Below, piece by piece: positions 52,124-60,807 of a DNA stretch of 64,000 nucleotides. The position numbers and the translations under genes are program-made. The stretch is from NCBI RefSeq assembly GCF_031656915.1, contig NZ_CP134227.1, forward strand, positions 186,001 through 250,000, written 5' to 3'. The notes beneath the pieces are model-generated. The model had not been told where the DNA came from. It worked only from the letters and a program-made list of their open reading frames with translations, and did no database searches. The stretch is from Nocardioides marmorisolisilvae (GTDB taxonomy: Bacteria; Actinomycetota; Actinomycetes; Propionibacteriales; Nocardioidaceae). Each line of letters begins with the position of its first letter. The first letter of the stretch is position 1.

Positions 52124-52537
52124 TCACTGTCCCGTGGTGTCAGCGGGCTCCAGGCTCAGGCTGATCGAGTTGATGCAGTAGCGCTGGTCGGTGGGGGTGT
52201 CATAGCCCTCGCCCTCGAACACGTGACCGAGGTGGGACCCGCAGTTCGCGCACCTCACCTCGACGCGCTTCATGCCCAGCGAGGTGTCCTCGATGTACTC
52301 GACCGTGTCCGTGATCGGCTGGAAGAACGAGGGCCAGCCGCAATGCGAGCCGAACTTGGTGTCCGACTCGAACAGCTTCGCGCCGCAGGCCCGGCACGAG
52401 TAGACCCCGGGCGCCACCGTGTCGGTGTACTCGCCGGTGAACGGCGCCTCGGTGCCGGCTTTGCGCAGCACGGCGTACTCCTGCGGGGTCAGCTGCTCGC
52501 GCCACTCGGCGTCACTCTTCTGCACGGGATAGCTCAC
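52124..52537 (-). CDS. msrB: peptide-methionine (R)-S-oxide reductase MsrB
   Basis: 137 residues from GTG 52537, with GGAGG unusually close to the start. Two CxxC pairs (CRAC and CANC) bind zinc and the catalytic Cys is in RYCINS. It repairs methionine-R-sulfoxide in proteins. Confidence 0.93.
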   Translation of the reverse strand: MSYPVQKSDAEWREQLTPQEYAVLRKAGTEAPFTGEYTDTVAPGVYSCRACGAKLFESDTKFGSHCGWPSFFQPITDTVEYIEDTSLGMKRVEVRCANCGSHLGHVFEGEGYDTPTDQRYCINSISLSLEPADTTGQ

Positions 52538-52619
52538 GCCTCCACGGTAGCCAGCCCGGCAAGTGTCGCGGCGCGGCACCGGCCGGACGTTCGGAGGTCT
52601 CGGGTGTCAGGCTGGGGTC

Positions 52620-53633
52620 ATGGAGTCCACCCAGCTGCGACTTGCCCGCCGTCCGGTCGCCGAGCCCGACGAGACCACGTTCGAGACCACGACCGCGACC
52701 CTGCCCGCTCTCGAGGACGGCCAGGTGCTGCTGGCCGTCCGCTACCTCTCGCTCGACCCCTATATGCGTGGCCGCCTCAGCACTGCGAAGTCGTACGCCG
52801 CCCCCGTGGAGATCGGCCAGGTGATGGTGGGCGGGACCGTCGGCGAGGTGGTCGAGTCACGGTACGACGGGCTGCAGCCGGGCGATCTGGTGCTGTCCTA
52901 CTCGGGCTGGCAGAGCGCCGACGTGGTCGACGGGGCGGCGGTTCGCAGGCTCGACCCGGATGCGGGGCCGCCGAGCACCGCGCTCGGCGTGCTGGGCATG
53001 CCCGGATTCACCGCCTACGCCGGCCTCCTGGAGATCGGTCGACCGCAGCCCGGCGAGACCGTGGCCGTCGCCGCTGCGACCGGTCCGGTCGGCTCGGCGG
53101 TCGGCCAGATCGCACGGATCAAGGGCGCCCGCGCGATCGGCATCGCCGGCGGCCCGGCGAAGGTCCGCGCCCTCACCGAGGACTTCGGCTTCGACGTGGC
53201 GCTCGACCACCGGGCGCCCGACTTCGCCGAGCAGCTCGCCCGGGCCACCCCCGACGGGGTCGACGTCTACTTCGAGAACGTGGGTGGTCACGTCTTCGAG
53301 GCGATGCTTCCCCAGTTGAACAAGCACGCGCGGATTCCTGTGTGCGGATTGGTCGCCGGCTACAACGCGTCCAGTGCCCCGGCCGGACCGGACCGGCTGC
53401 CCGGCTTCATGGCCGCGGTGCTGACCCGCAGCCTGGTCGTGCGCGGGTTCATTCAGGACGAGTTCACGCACAGCCACGGCCGGGACTTCGTGCGCGACAT
53501 GGGGGAGTGGGTCCGCAGCGGGCAGGTGCGCTACCGGGAGGATGTCGTCGACGGTCTGGAGAACGCGCCTGCGGCCTTCGCCGGGATGCTGCGCGGGACC
53601 AACTTCGGCAAGCTCGTCGTGCGGGTCTCCTGA
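52620..53633 (+). CDS. zinc-free medium-chain reductase (LTB4-dehydrogenase-type)
   Basis: 337 residues from ATG 52620. The MDR fold of NADP-dependent alkenal/one oxidoreductases: SLDPYMRGR, the coenzyme motif AATGPVGSAVGQIA and ENVGGHVFEAML are visible. There are no zinc ligands. It probably reduces alpha,beta-unsaturated carbonyls. Confidence 0.9.
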   Translation: MESTQLRLARRPVAEPDETTFETTTATLPALEDGQVLLAVRYLSLDPYMRGRLSTAKSYAAPVEIGQVMVGGTVGEVVESRYDGLQPGDLVLSYSGWQSADVVDGAAVRRLDPDAGPPSTALGVLGMPGFTAYAGLLEIGRPQPGETVAVAAATGPVGSAVGQIARIKGARAIGIAGGPAKVRALTEDFGFDVALDHRAPDFAEQLARATPDGVDVYFENVGGHVFEAMLPQLNKHARIPVCGLVAGYNASSAPAGPDRLPGFMAAVLTRSLVVRGFIQDEFTHSHGRDFVRDMGEWVRSGQVRYREDVVDGLENAPAAFAGMLRGTNFGKLVVRVS

Positions 53634-53680
53634 GCGTTCACGGCCCGGCTCGAGATCCCACCGGGCCGGCCGCCGTCTCG

Positions 53681-53686
53681 TAGGGT
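53681..53686 (+). promoter_or_regulatory. leaderless promoter (TAGGGT) of the LigD-Pol gene
   Basis: TAGGGT ends six bases before ATG 53693 and supports that start. Confidence 0.5.
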
Positions 53687-53692
53687 GTGGCC

Positions 53693-54766
53693 ATGGCGAG
53701 CCCTGCGACAGAGGTCGAGGCCGACGGACGGACGGTGCGGGTGTCCAGCCCCGACCGGGTCATCTACCCGGCCACGGACACCACCCCTGCGGCGACCAAG
53801 CTGGACGTCGTCGAGTACTACCTGGCCGTCGGTGAGGGCATCCTGCGCGCCCTGCGGGACCGCCCGGTCGCGCTCGAGCGTTGGACGTCCGGTGTGCACC
53901 CCGGCATCCGGCTGGCGACCGGCCGCGGCGATCGCAGCGATGCCTTCTATTCCAAGCGGGTGCCCCAGGGCGCCCCCGAGTACGTCGAGACGACGCAGGT
54001 CACCTTCCCCAGCGGTCGGACGGCGTCCGAGGTGTGCACCACCGAGCTCGCCACGGTGGCGTGGTGCGCGCAGATGGGCACGATCACGTTCCACCCCTGG
54101 CCCACGCGGCGCGACGACAACGATCATCCCGACGAGCTGCGGATCGACCTCGATCCGCAGCCGGGGACCGACTTCGCCGACGCCGTCCGGGTGGCAGGGG
54201 TGGCCCGCGGGCTGCTCGACGACCTCGGGTTGGTGGGCTTCCCCAAGACCAGCGGCAACCGTGGCGTCCATGTCTACTTGCGGATCGAGCCGCGCTGGGA
54301 GTTCGTCGACGTACGCCACGCCGCGATCGCCTTCGGCCGGGAGCTCGAGAAGCGCGATCCCGGCGTGACCACCAAGTGGTGGAAGGAGGAGCGCGGCGAG
54401 CGGGTGTTCGTGGACTTCAACCAGAACAGCCGCGACCGGACCATCGCCTCGGCGTACTCCCTGCGCCCGCTGCCGGGCGCTCCGGTGTCGATGCCGTTGT
54501 CCTGGGACGAGCTCGCGGAGGTGCGCGACCCGCGCGTGTTCAACCTCTTCACCGCGCCGGGGCGGTTCGCCGAGCATGGTGACGCGATGGCGGCGATCGA
54601 CGATCGGGCGTGCTCGCTCGAGCCCTTGCTCGCGTTGTGGGAGGAGCAGCCCACCGAGCTGAACTACCCGCCCGACTACCCCAAGATGGCCGGAGAACCG
54701 CCCCGGGTGCAGCCCAGCAAGAAGGTCGCGGCGCACTGGGATGAGGACGGCGCCCGGGTCGACTGA
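53693..54766 (+). CDS. LigD-type polymerase/primase (AEP), stand-alone
   Basis: 357 residues from ATG 53693. The archaeo-eukaryotic primase core of LigD-PolDom is present: catalytic DxD (D152, D154 in RIDLDPQPG), FHPWP and KWWKEERGERVFVDFNQN. No ligase or nuclease domain is fused, as in mycobacterial PolD1 (Rv3730c). It can fill gaps with ribonucleotides or deoxynucleotides in repair. A LigC gene is nearby. Confidence 0.9.
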   Translation: MASPATEVEADGRTVRVSSPDRVIYPATDTTPAATKLDVVEYYLAVGEGILRALRDRPVALERWTSGVHPGIRLATGRGDRSDAFYSKRVPQGAPEYVETTQVTFPSGRTASEVCTTELATVAWCAQMGTITFHPWPTRRDDNDHPDELRIDLDPQPGTDFADAVRVAGVARGLLDDLGLVGFPKTSGNRGVHVYLRIEPRWEFVDVRHAAIAFGRELEKRDPGVTTKWWKEERGERVFVDFNQNSRDRTIASAYSLRPLPGAPVSMPLSWDELAEVRDPRVFNLFTAPGRFAEHGDAMAAIDDRACSLEPLLALWEEQPTELNYPPDYPKMAGEPPRVQPSKKVAAHWDEDGARVD

Positions 54767-54824
54767 GCCGCCGAGAAGTGTCGCACCGCGATTGATCGGT
54801 CCGGCGGCCGGGTACGGCTGGCGG

Positions 54825-56216
54825 ATGACAGGCTTCGTTCGGGAGATGCACCGCAGCGCGAACCCGCTGCTGGTACGCGTGGCGGCCATCGCAGCGATCG
54901 GGGGCCTGCTCTTCGGCTACGACACCGGGGTCATCTCCGGTGCCCTGCTCTTCATCAAGAAGGACCTGCACGCGGGCACCTTCGAGCAGCAGTCGATCGT
55001 CGCGGTGCTGCTGCTCGGCGCGATGGTCGGCGCGCTCTGTGCGGGCTACCTCGCGGACCGGATCAGTCGGAAGTGGACCAAGGTGATGTCGGGGACGATC
55101 TACTTCGTCGCCGCCCTGGGCTGTGCGCTGTCGGTCAACGCGGAGATGCTGATCGGCTTCCGCTTCCTGCTCGGTCTCTCGGTCGGTACGGCGTCCTTCG
55201 TCGGCCCCCTCTACATCTCCGAGGTGTCTCCGCCCAGGGTGCGCGGGGGCCTGGTGTCCTTCAACCAGATGGCGATCGTGATCGGCATCCTGCTGGCCTA
55301 CATCGTCAACTTCCTGTTCAAGGGCTTCACCGACGAGTGGCGATGGATGCTCGGGGTGGCCGCGCTGCCCGGCGCCGCCCTCGCGGTAGGGATGCTGACC
55401 GTGCCGCACACCCCCCGCTGGCTGATGCTGGCCGGCCGCGAGGACAAGGCGCGCAAGGTCCTCGAGCGGCTGCGCTCGGGCGACGAGGACGCCGACGTCG
55501 ATCAGGAGATGCAGGACATCGAGGAGGCCAACGAGCGCGAGCGCGGCACTCGGCTGCGCGAGCTGTGGCGTCAGCCGCTGCGCGCCGTGGTGCTCATCGG
55601 CGTGGTGCTGGCCGTTGCCCAGCAGTTCGTCGGCGTGAACACGGTGATCTACTACGCGCCGACGATCCTGTCCGACACCGGGGAGAAGAACGCGGCCGCG
55701 CTGGCCGGGACCCTGATCGTCGGCGTCACCAACGTGGTGTTCACGATCGTCGCAGTGCTCCTCCTGGACCGGGTGGGGCGTCGGCCCCTGCTGCTCACCG
55801 GAACCGTCGGTCTGCTGGCCGCGCTTGTGGTGCTGGGCGTCTACTTCAGCTCCTCGACCCTGCAGCAGGACTACGGCTGGATCGCGCTGGCAGGGCTCAT
55901 CCTCTTCATCGCCGCCTTCGCGATCGGCCTGGGGCCGGTGTTCTGGCTGATGATCTCCGAGATCTTCCCGGTCGGCGTCCGTGGTGCCGCGATGGCGACC
56001 TGCACGATCTTCAACTGGGGCGCGAACTTCGTGGTCGCACAGACCTTCCTCACCCTGAGCGGAGCGATGGGTCGCAACGGCGTCTTCTTCCTGTACGCCG
56101 GATTGGCGGTGCTGTCGATCGTGTTCTTCGTGCTGCGTGTCCCCGAGACGAAGGGACGCAGCCTGGAGGAGATCCAGGACGACCTCGGCTCGGCCGAAGC
56201 CCTCACAGACCGGTGA
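54825..56216 (+). CDS. sugar porter (MFS) transporter
   Basis: 463 residues from ATG 54825. Twelve predicted helices and MFS sugar-porter motifs: GGLLFGYDTGVISGALLF in parts, RISRKW (DRxGRR-like), VPHTPRWL, and the C-terminal PETKGRSLEE. It probably imports sugars or polyols in symport with protons. It sits between the polymerase and ligase genes without a clear functional link. Confidence 0.93.
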   Translation: MTGFVREMHRSANPLLVRVAAIAAIGGLLFGYDTGVISGALLFIKKDLHAGTFEQQSIVAVLLLGAMVGALCAGYLADRISRKWTKVMSGTIYFVAALGCALSVNAEMLIGFRFLLGLSVGTASFVGPLYISEVSPPRVRGGLVSFNQMAIVIGILLAYIVNFLFKGFTDEWRWMLGVAALPGAALAVGMLTVPHTPRWLMLAGREDKARKVLERLRSGDEDADVDQEMQDIEEANERERGTRLRELWRQPLRAVVLIGVVLAVAQQFVGVNTVIYYAPTILSDTGEKNAAALAGTLIVGVTNVVFTIVAVLLLDRVGRRPLLLTGTVGLLAALVVLGVYFSSSTLQQDYGWIALAGLILFIAAFAIGLGPVFWLMISEIFPVGVRGAAMATCTIFNWGANFVVAQTFLTLSGAMGRNGVFFLYAGLAVLSIVFFVLRVPETKGRSLEEIQDDLGSAEALTDR

Positions 56217-56745
56217 CGCCCTCCTCGCCGAAGCTCTCGGCCTGCCCGTCGAAGGTCTCGTGCTCCAGCAGATGCAGGACCGGTACGCCGAGCTTGCGTC
56301 GCGCCCGCGAGGTCCAGTCGAGGTGGAAGAACTCCGCGACCACGTGCGAGCGGGTCAGGATGATCGCCTCGCGCGCGTCGACCTCGGCGACCTTCGCGGT
56401 CAGTGCAGCGATCGGCTCGTCGGTGACCGGGGTGCCGTGCGCCCGGGCGCCGGCTGCGGTGAGGAGCGCGACGCTGGAGGCGAGCTCCTCGCGGCAGTCC
56501 TGGAGGAGCTCCTTCTGCAGCTCCTCGACGCCCTCGTTGGAGATCGCCATCGCCGGCGCCGCCATCACCTCGCCGGCTCCCAGCGCACCGATGCCGCTCT
56601 CGATGCGCGCTGCGGCGTTCTCGACCGGAAGCAGCAGGTGGTAGCAGACCTGCTCCTCGACCTGCTCGTGCAGGGAGTAGACCTGCCTCGCATCGATCTC
56701 GGACAGTCCTTGCTCGATCAGCAGAACCACGTCGTAGGTGCTCAT
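56203..56745 (-). CDS. conserved protein with UspA-like features, function unknown
   Basis: 180 residues from ATG 56745, preceded by GGGAGG. Alpha/beta with an N-terminal helix rich in Glu and a segment (ILTRSHVVAEFFHLDW) and VLHLLEHE recalling universal-stress or response-like folds. It is convergent with the sugar porter (overlap 14 bp) and coupled to the LigC gene upstream (4-bp overlap). Confidence 0.7.
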   Translation of the reverse strand: MSTYDVVLLIEQGLSEIDARQVYSLHEQVEEQVCYHLLLPVENAAARIESGIGALGAGEVMAAPAMAISNEGVEELQKELLQDCREELASSVALLTAAGARAHGTPVTDEPIAALTAKVAEVDAREAIILTRSHVVAEFFHLDWTSRARRKLGVPVLHLLEHETFDGQAESFGEEGVTGL

Positions 56746-57869
56746 CGTCGCCTCCCGGAGGCCGGCTCGTCGCTGACACCCAACACTCTAGTCAGGTCGT
56801 AGCTCACCGGCTCCTCCAACTGCTCGTAGCCGCACGACTCCGGGTCGCGGTCGGGGCGCCAGCGCTTGAACTGGGCGGTGTGCCGGAAGCGCCTGCCCTC
56901 CATGTGCTCGTAGCCGACCTCGAGCACGCGCTCGGGCCGCAGCGGGGTGAAGGAGAGATCCTTGCCCGCGCTCCAGCGACTCTGGGTGCCCGGGACCCGG
57001 TCCGGGTTGGCGATGGCCCACTCCTTCCACTCGCCCCAGGGGTGCTCCTCGATCGGGCACACCAGCGGCTGCAGCTCGTCGTACAGCTCGGCACGACGCT
57101 TGTCGGTGAAGCTGGCCGCCACCCCGACGTGCTGCAGTCGGTCGCCGTCGTACAGGCCGAGCAGCATCGACCCGAGCAGTGGCCGTTCCTCCGTCGAGGT
57201 CTTGTGCAGCCGGTAGCCGGCCAGTACCACGTCGGCGGTGCGGGCGTGCTTGATCTTGAGCATCGACCGCACGTTCGGCTGGTACGGCGCCGCCAGCGGC
57301 TTGGCGACGACGCCGTCGAGCCCGGCACCCTCGAACTGGTCGAACCACTGCTCGGCCTCGGCCGGGTCGTCGGTCGTCCGGGTCAGGTAGCACGGCCCGT
57401 CGAGGCCCGCGAGCGCCTCCTCCAGGGCGGCCCGTCGCTCGGCGAACGGTCGGGCCATCAGGTCCTCGTCGCCGAGGGCGAGCAGGTCGAACGCGACGAA
57501 GCTGGCCGGGGTCTGCTCGGCGAGCAGGTTGATCCGCGATGCGGCGGGGTGGATCCGCTCCTGCAGCACCTCGAACTCGAGCCGACCTCGGCCGCCGTCC
57601 GGGGTCAGCGCCACGAACAGCTCGCCGTCGAGCACGCACTTGTCCGGGAGCTGAGCGCGCATCGCCGCCACCACCTCGGGGAAGTAGCGCGTCAGCGGCT
57701 TGGTGTTGCGGGAGGCCAGCTCGACGTCGTCGCCGTCCTTGAAGACCAGGCAGCGGAACCCGTCCCACTTGGGCTCGAAGGACAGACCGCCGGGGAACTT
57801 CGCCGGGTCCGGGATTCCCTTGACCGACTTGGCGAGCATCGGACGGACCGGTGGCGTCACGGGCAGCAT
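56742..57869 (-). CDS. ligC: ATP-dependent DNA ligase LigC
   Basis: 375 residues from ATG 57869. Adenylation motif with Lys34 in EPKWDGFR, plus LDGELFV, and a C-terminal OB fold with the KIKHARTADVVLAGYR segment. LigC ligases act in minor break-repair pathways with PolDom proteins. Divergent from ppk2 over 29 bp. Confidence 0.94.
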   Translation of the reverse strand: MLPVTPPVRPMLAKSVKGIPDPAKFPGGLSFEPKWDGFRCLVFKDGDDVELASRNTKPLTRYFPEVVAAMRAQLPDKCVLDGELFVALTPDGGRGRLEFEVLQERIHPAASRINLLAEQTPASFVAFDLLALGDEDLMARPFAERRAALEEALAGLDGPCYLTRTTDDPAEAEQWFDQFEGAGLDGVVAKPLAAPYQPNVRSMLKIKHARTADVVLAGYRLHKTSTEERPLLGSMLLGLYDGDRLQHVGVAASFTDKRRAELYDELQPLVCPIEEHPWGEWKEWAIANPDRVPGTQSRWSAGKDLSFTPLRPERVLEVGYEHMEGRRFRHTAQFKRWRPDRDPESCGYEQLEEPVSYDLTRVLGVSDEPASGRRR

Positions 57870-57898
57870 GGGCCAACCCTATGCATAGGCTTCGGCCC
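57870..57898. promoter_or_regulatory. compact divergent leaderless promoter of ligC and ppk2
   Basis: The palindrome CCTATGCATAGG (57878-57889) sits in the middle of a 29-bp gap. On the plus strand TAGGCT (57886-57891) ends seven bases before ATG 57899; on the minus strand TAGGGT (57881-57876) ends six bases before ATG 57869. Both transcripts would start at the ATG, and the two -10 elements overlap. Confidence 0.65.
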
Positions 57899-58747
57899 AT
57901 GGCACCGATCAGCGAGCTGCTCCGCCTCGCGCCGGGAACCCGGCTGGCGGAGGTCGATCCGCACGGCAAGCCGGGCTTCGACGGTGCCAAGTCCGCCGGG
58001 AAGCGTGCTCTGCCGGCGATGGGCACCGAGCTGGCTGATCTGTCCGAGAAGCTGTTCGCTGAGGCGTACACCGGTGCCGATAGAGCCGGTCGCAGGGTGC
58101 TGCTGGTCCTGCAGGGGATGGACACCTCCGGCAAGGGCGGGGTGGTCTCGCACACCGTCGGTCTGTTGGGCCCCGAGAGCGTGCACCTGACGTCGTTCAA
58201 GAAGCCGACCGAGGAGGAGCTCGCCCACGACTTCCTGTGGCGGGTGGAGAAGGAGCTCCCAGAACGTGGGACGGTCGGCATCTTCGACCGCTCCCACTAT
58301 GAGGACGTGCTCGTCGCCCGGGTGCACAGGCTGGTGGACGCGGCGGAGATCGAGCGCCGCTACGACGCGATCAACGACTTCGAGAGGCGGATCGCTGAGT
58401 CCGGCACCGCCGTCGTCAAGTGCATGCTGCACATCTCACCCGAGGAGCAGCGCAAGCGGTTGCTGGCCCGGCTGGACGAGCCGACCAAGCAGTGGAAGTT
58501 CAAGCCCGGCGACGTCGATGAACGCAGGCTCTGGCCGGCGTACCAGCAGGCCTACGAGCTGGCGCTCGAGCGGTGCAACACCGACGTCGCGCCCTGGTAC
58601 GTCGTACCGAGCGACCGGAAGTGGTACCGCAACTGGGCGATCGGGATGCTGCTGCTGGAGACGCTGCGGGGGATGGGCCTGTCGTGGCCGGCGCCCGACT
58701 ACGACGTCGCCGCGCAGCGTGCCCGGTTGCAGGACCGTGCACTGTGA
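57899..58747 (+). CDS. ppk2: polyphosphate kinase 2 family protein
   Basis: 282 residues. Walker A-like GMDTSGKGG, Walker B DRSHYEDVLVARV and the lid-like KQWKFKPGDVDERRLW match PPK2 enzymes, which transfer phosphate between polyphosphate and nucleotides. Next gene overlaps by GTGA. Confidence 0.92.
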   Translation: MAPISELLRLAPGTRLAEVDPHGKPGFDGAKSAGKRALPAMGTELADLSEKLFAEAYTGADRAGRRVLLVLQGMDTSGKGGVVSHTVGLLGPESVHLTSFKKPTEEELAHDFLWRVEKELPERGTVGIFDRSHYEDVLVARVHRLVDAAEIERRYDAINDFERRIAESGTAVVKCMLHISPEEQRKRLLARLDEPTKQWKFKPGDVDERRLWPAYQQAYELALERCNTDVAPWYVVPSDRKWYRNWAIGMLLLETLRGMGLSWPAPDYDVAAQRARLQDRAL

Positions 58748-59514
58748 TCCCGGTGGTCACCGCGACCCGGTACGTCGCACCGCTGCGTGAGGGCGGCTCG
58801 CTGCCCGGGATCGTCGAGGCCGACGACCTGGGCACCTACGTGTGCAAGTTCCGCGGAGCCGGTCAGGGGCTGAAGGTTCTGGTGGCCGAAGTGGTCGTCG
58901 GGGAGCTCGCTCGCGCGTTGGGTCTGCGGACCCCGCGGTTGGTGGGCCTGCAGCTCGAGCAGGCGATCGCGCGCTACGAGGCCGACGAGGAGGTCCAGGA
59001 CCTGCTCAACGCCAGCCTGGGGCTCAACCTGGGCGTCGACTTCCTGCCCGGCTCGTTCGGCTTCGACCCCACCCTCGAGGTGGATCCGGACGTCGCGGCC
59101 AGGATCCTGTGGCTGGACGCGTTCGTGGCCAACGTGGACCGCTCCTGGCGCAACCCCAACCTGTTGTGGTGGCACGGCAACCCGTGGCTGATCGACCACG
59201 GAGCGTCGCTGTACTTCCACCACGCCTGGTCCGGCGGCGTCGGTGACCCCGCCCGCTTCGCGGCCCAGCCATGGCAGCTCGACGACCACGTGCTCGCTCG
59301 GCACGTCGACCACGTGGCGAGCGTGGATGCCGAGATGGCCGATGCCGTGACCGACCGGTTGCTCGCGGAGGTGCTCGCGATGGTGCCCGACGAGTGGCTC
59401 GAGCCGGTGCCGGGCGCGCCGACCCCGGAGGCGCTCAGGTCGGCGTACCGCAGCTTCCTGCGGGCTCGGGTGGACGGCGGTCGGGCCTGGCTGCCTCGAC
59501 GAGGTGCGGCATGA
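58744..59514 (+). CDS. HipA-like (HipA_2) kinase-family protein
   Basis: 256 residues from GTG 58744, overlapping the ppk2 stop. Motifs of a HipA/PI3-kinase-like fold are visible: Lys in YVCKFRGAG, catalytic NVDRSWRNPN (HRD-like Asp and Asn) and metal-binding LIDHGAS. Linked by ATGA overlap to a DUF3037 gene. In other genomes this pair recurs; target unknown. Confidence 0.85.
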   Translation: MIPVVTATRYVAPLREGGSLPGIVEADDLGTYVCKFRGAGQGLKVLVAEVVVGELARALGLRTPRLVGLQLEQAIARYEADEEVQDLLNASLGLNLGVDFLPGSFGFDPTLEVDPDVAARILWLDAFVANVDRSWRNPNLLWWHGNPWLIDHGASLYFHHAWSGGVGDPARFAAQPWQLDDHVLARHVDHVASVDAEMADAVTDRLLAEVLAMVPDEWLEPVPGAPTPEALRSAYRSFLRARVDGGRAWLPRRGAA

Positions 59515-59891
59515 CTCTGCGCCCCTACCAGTACGTCGCGCTGCGCTGCGTGCCCCGGGTCGAGCGCGAGGAGTTCGTCAACGTCGGCGTGGTGCTGTTG
59601 TGCGAGGAGGACGGCTTCCTCGATGCCGCCTGTGCCGTCGACGAGGTGCGCCTACTCGCCCTGGCGCCCGACCTCGACCTCGGCGCCCTGCACCGCGCCT
59701 TGGCCTTCGTGGAGTCGGTCTGCCGCGGGGACGGGTCCGCGGGCGACGTCGCCACCGGCACGCTCGGCAACCGGTTCGGCTTCCTCAAGGCGCCGCGCTC
59801 CACCGTCGTGCAGCCCGGCCCCGTCCACGGCGGCCTCACCGCCGACCCCGCCGCCGACCTCCTCCGACTCCGCGACGTCCTGGTGGGCTGA
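59511..59891 (+). CDS. DUF3037 protein
   Basis: 126 residues. The DUF3037 signature YQYVALRCVPRVEREEFVNVGVVL (in pieces) starts the protein. It is coupled to the HipA-like kinase by ATGA. It may be the kinase's partner or substrate; no toxicity or function is known to me. A palindromic element follows the stop. Confidence 0.88.
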   Translation: MTLRPYQYVALRCVPRVEREEFVNVGVVLLCEEDGFLDAACAVDEVRLLALAPDLDLGALHRALAFVESVCRGDGSAGDVATGTLGNRFGFLKAPRSTVVQPGPVHGGLTADPAADLLRLRDVLVG

Positions 59892-59893
59892 GG

Positions 59894-59975
59894 CTGACTT
59901 TCCCAGGTTCAGAACCCAGGGGTCGCCTTCACCCACGAGAGTCGGTGTGTGAAGAGCGACTCTCCTGGGTGAAGG
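59894..59975. repeat. palindromic element, copy B, between convergent genes
   Basis: CTGACTTTCCCAGGTTCAG starts a stretch related to copy A at 35182-35271 (shared CCCAGGTT, GAACCCA and GGTGTGTGAAGAG). CCTTCACCCACGAGAGTCG (59926-59944) pairs with CGACTCTCCTGGGTGAAGG (59957-59975) at 18 of 19 positions around a 12-nt loop. It lies between the DUF3037 stop and the sirB stop. Confidence 0.8.
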
Positions 59976-59999
59976 TACGGCGCATGGCGTCCGCGCGGC

Positions 60000-60743
60000 T
60001 CAGACCGGGACGAGCTCCACGGCACCGACGGCGTACCTCGCGAGCACGGTGCGGGCCACGGCAGGGTCGGCCCCGAGGGGCGCCGAAACGGCCACCGCGC
60101 CGGCCTCCAGCGCCAGCTCGGCGGCGCGGTCGGGCAGGAAGCCGGGAGCCAGGAACATCGAGGCGACCGCGACGTGCCTGCGGCCCTCGGCGCGGAACGC
60201 GCGAACGGCCTCACCGGTCGCCGGGGGAGCGGCGGAGGCGAAGGCAGCCGTGACCGGCAGGTGGTGACGGGCTCCCCAGACACGGGCCAGCTTGCCGATC
60301 GCCTGGTTGGCCAGCGGGTCGGAGGATCCAGCCGCTGCCAGGACCAGCGCGTCGAGCTCACGCACCCGGGCGGCCTTCAGCGCGGCGCGCAGTCGTTGGT
60401 CGAGGACACCAAGGAAGCTGGGCTCGAGGCCGAGGATCTGGCTGGCGCGGACCTGGATGTCGGGGTGTCGAGCCGCGACCTCCGCGACGGCCGACGGTAC
60501 GTCGACGCGCGCGTGGTAGGCCTGACTGAGCAGCAACGGGACCACCACGATCTCCTCGTGGCCCTTGCGCACCAGCTTGTCGACGACCTTGCCGAAGCGG
60601 GGCCGGGACAGGTCGAGGAACGCCGCCTCGATGGGTAGGTCCGGACGCATCGCGCGAACCTGGGCGACCAGCGCCTGGATGGTCTCCGCCGAGCGTGGGT
60701 CGCGGCTGCCGTGGGCGAGTGCAATGAGAGCTGGGGCCGTCAT
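60000..60743 (-). CDS. sirohydrochlorin chelatase (CbiX/SirB-like)
   Basis: 247 residues from ATG 60743, with GAAAGGAGG upstream. Two CbiX-type halves: metal-binding HGSRDPRS and SQAYHARVDVP. It inserts iron into sirohydrochlorin for the siroheme of the sulfite reductase in the same operon. Confidence 0.9.
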   Translation of the reverse strand: MTAPALIALAHGSRDPRSAETIQALVAQVRAMRPDLPIEAAFLDLSRPRFGKVVDKLVRKGHEEIVVVPLLLSQAYHARVDVPSAVAEVAARHPDIQVRASQILGLEPSFLGVLDQRLRAALKAARVRELDALVLAAAGSSDPLANQAIGKLARVWGARHHLPVTAAFASAAPPATGEAVRAFRAEGRRHVAVASMFLAPGFLPDRAAELALEAGAVAVSAPLGADPAVARTVLARYAVGAVELVPV

Positions 60744-60807
60744 GGGCGGCCTCCTTTCGATCCGTGTGCTCTCGACGCCGTTGTCGATTGCCTGGTGGCG
60801 GGTGCGG

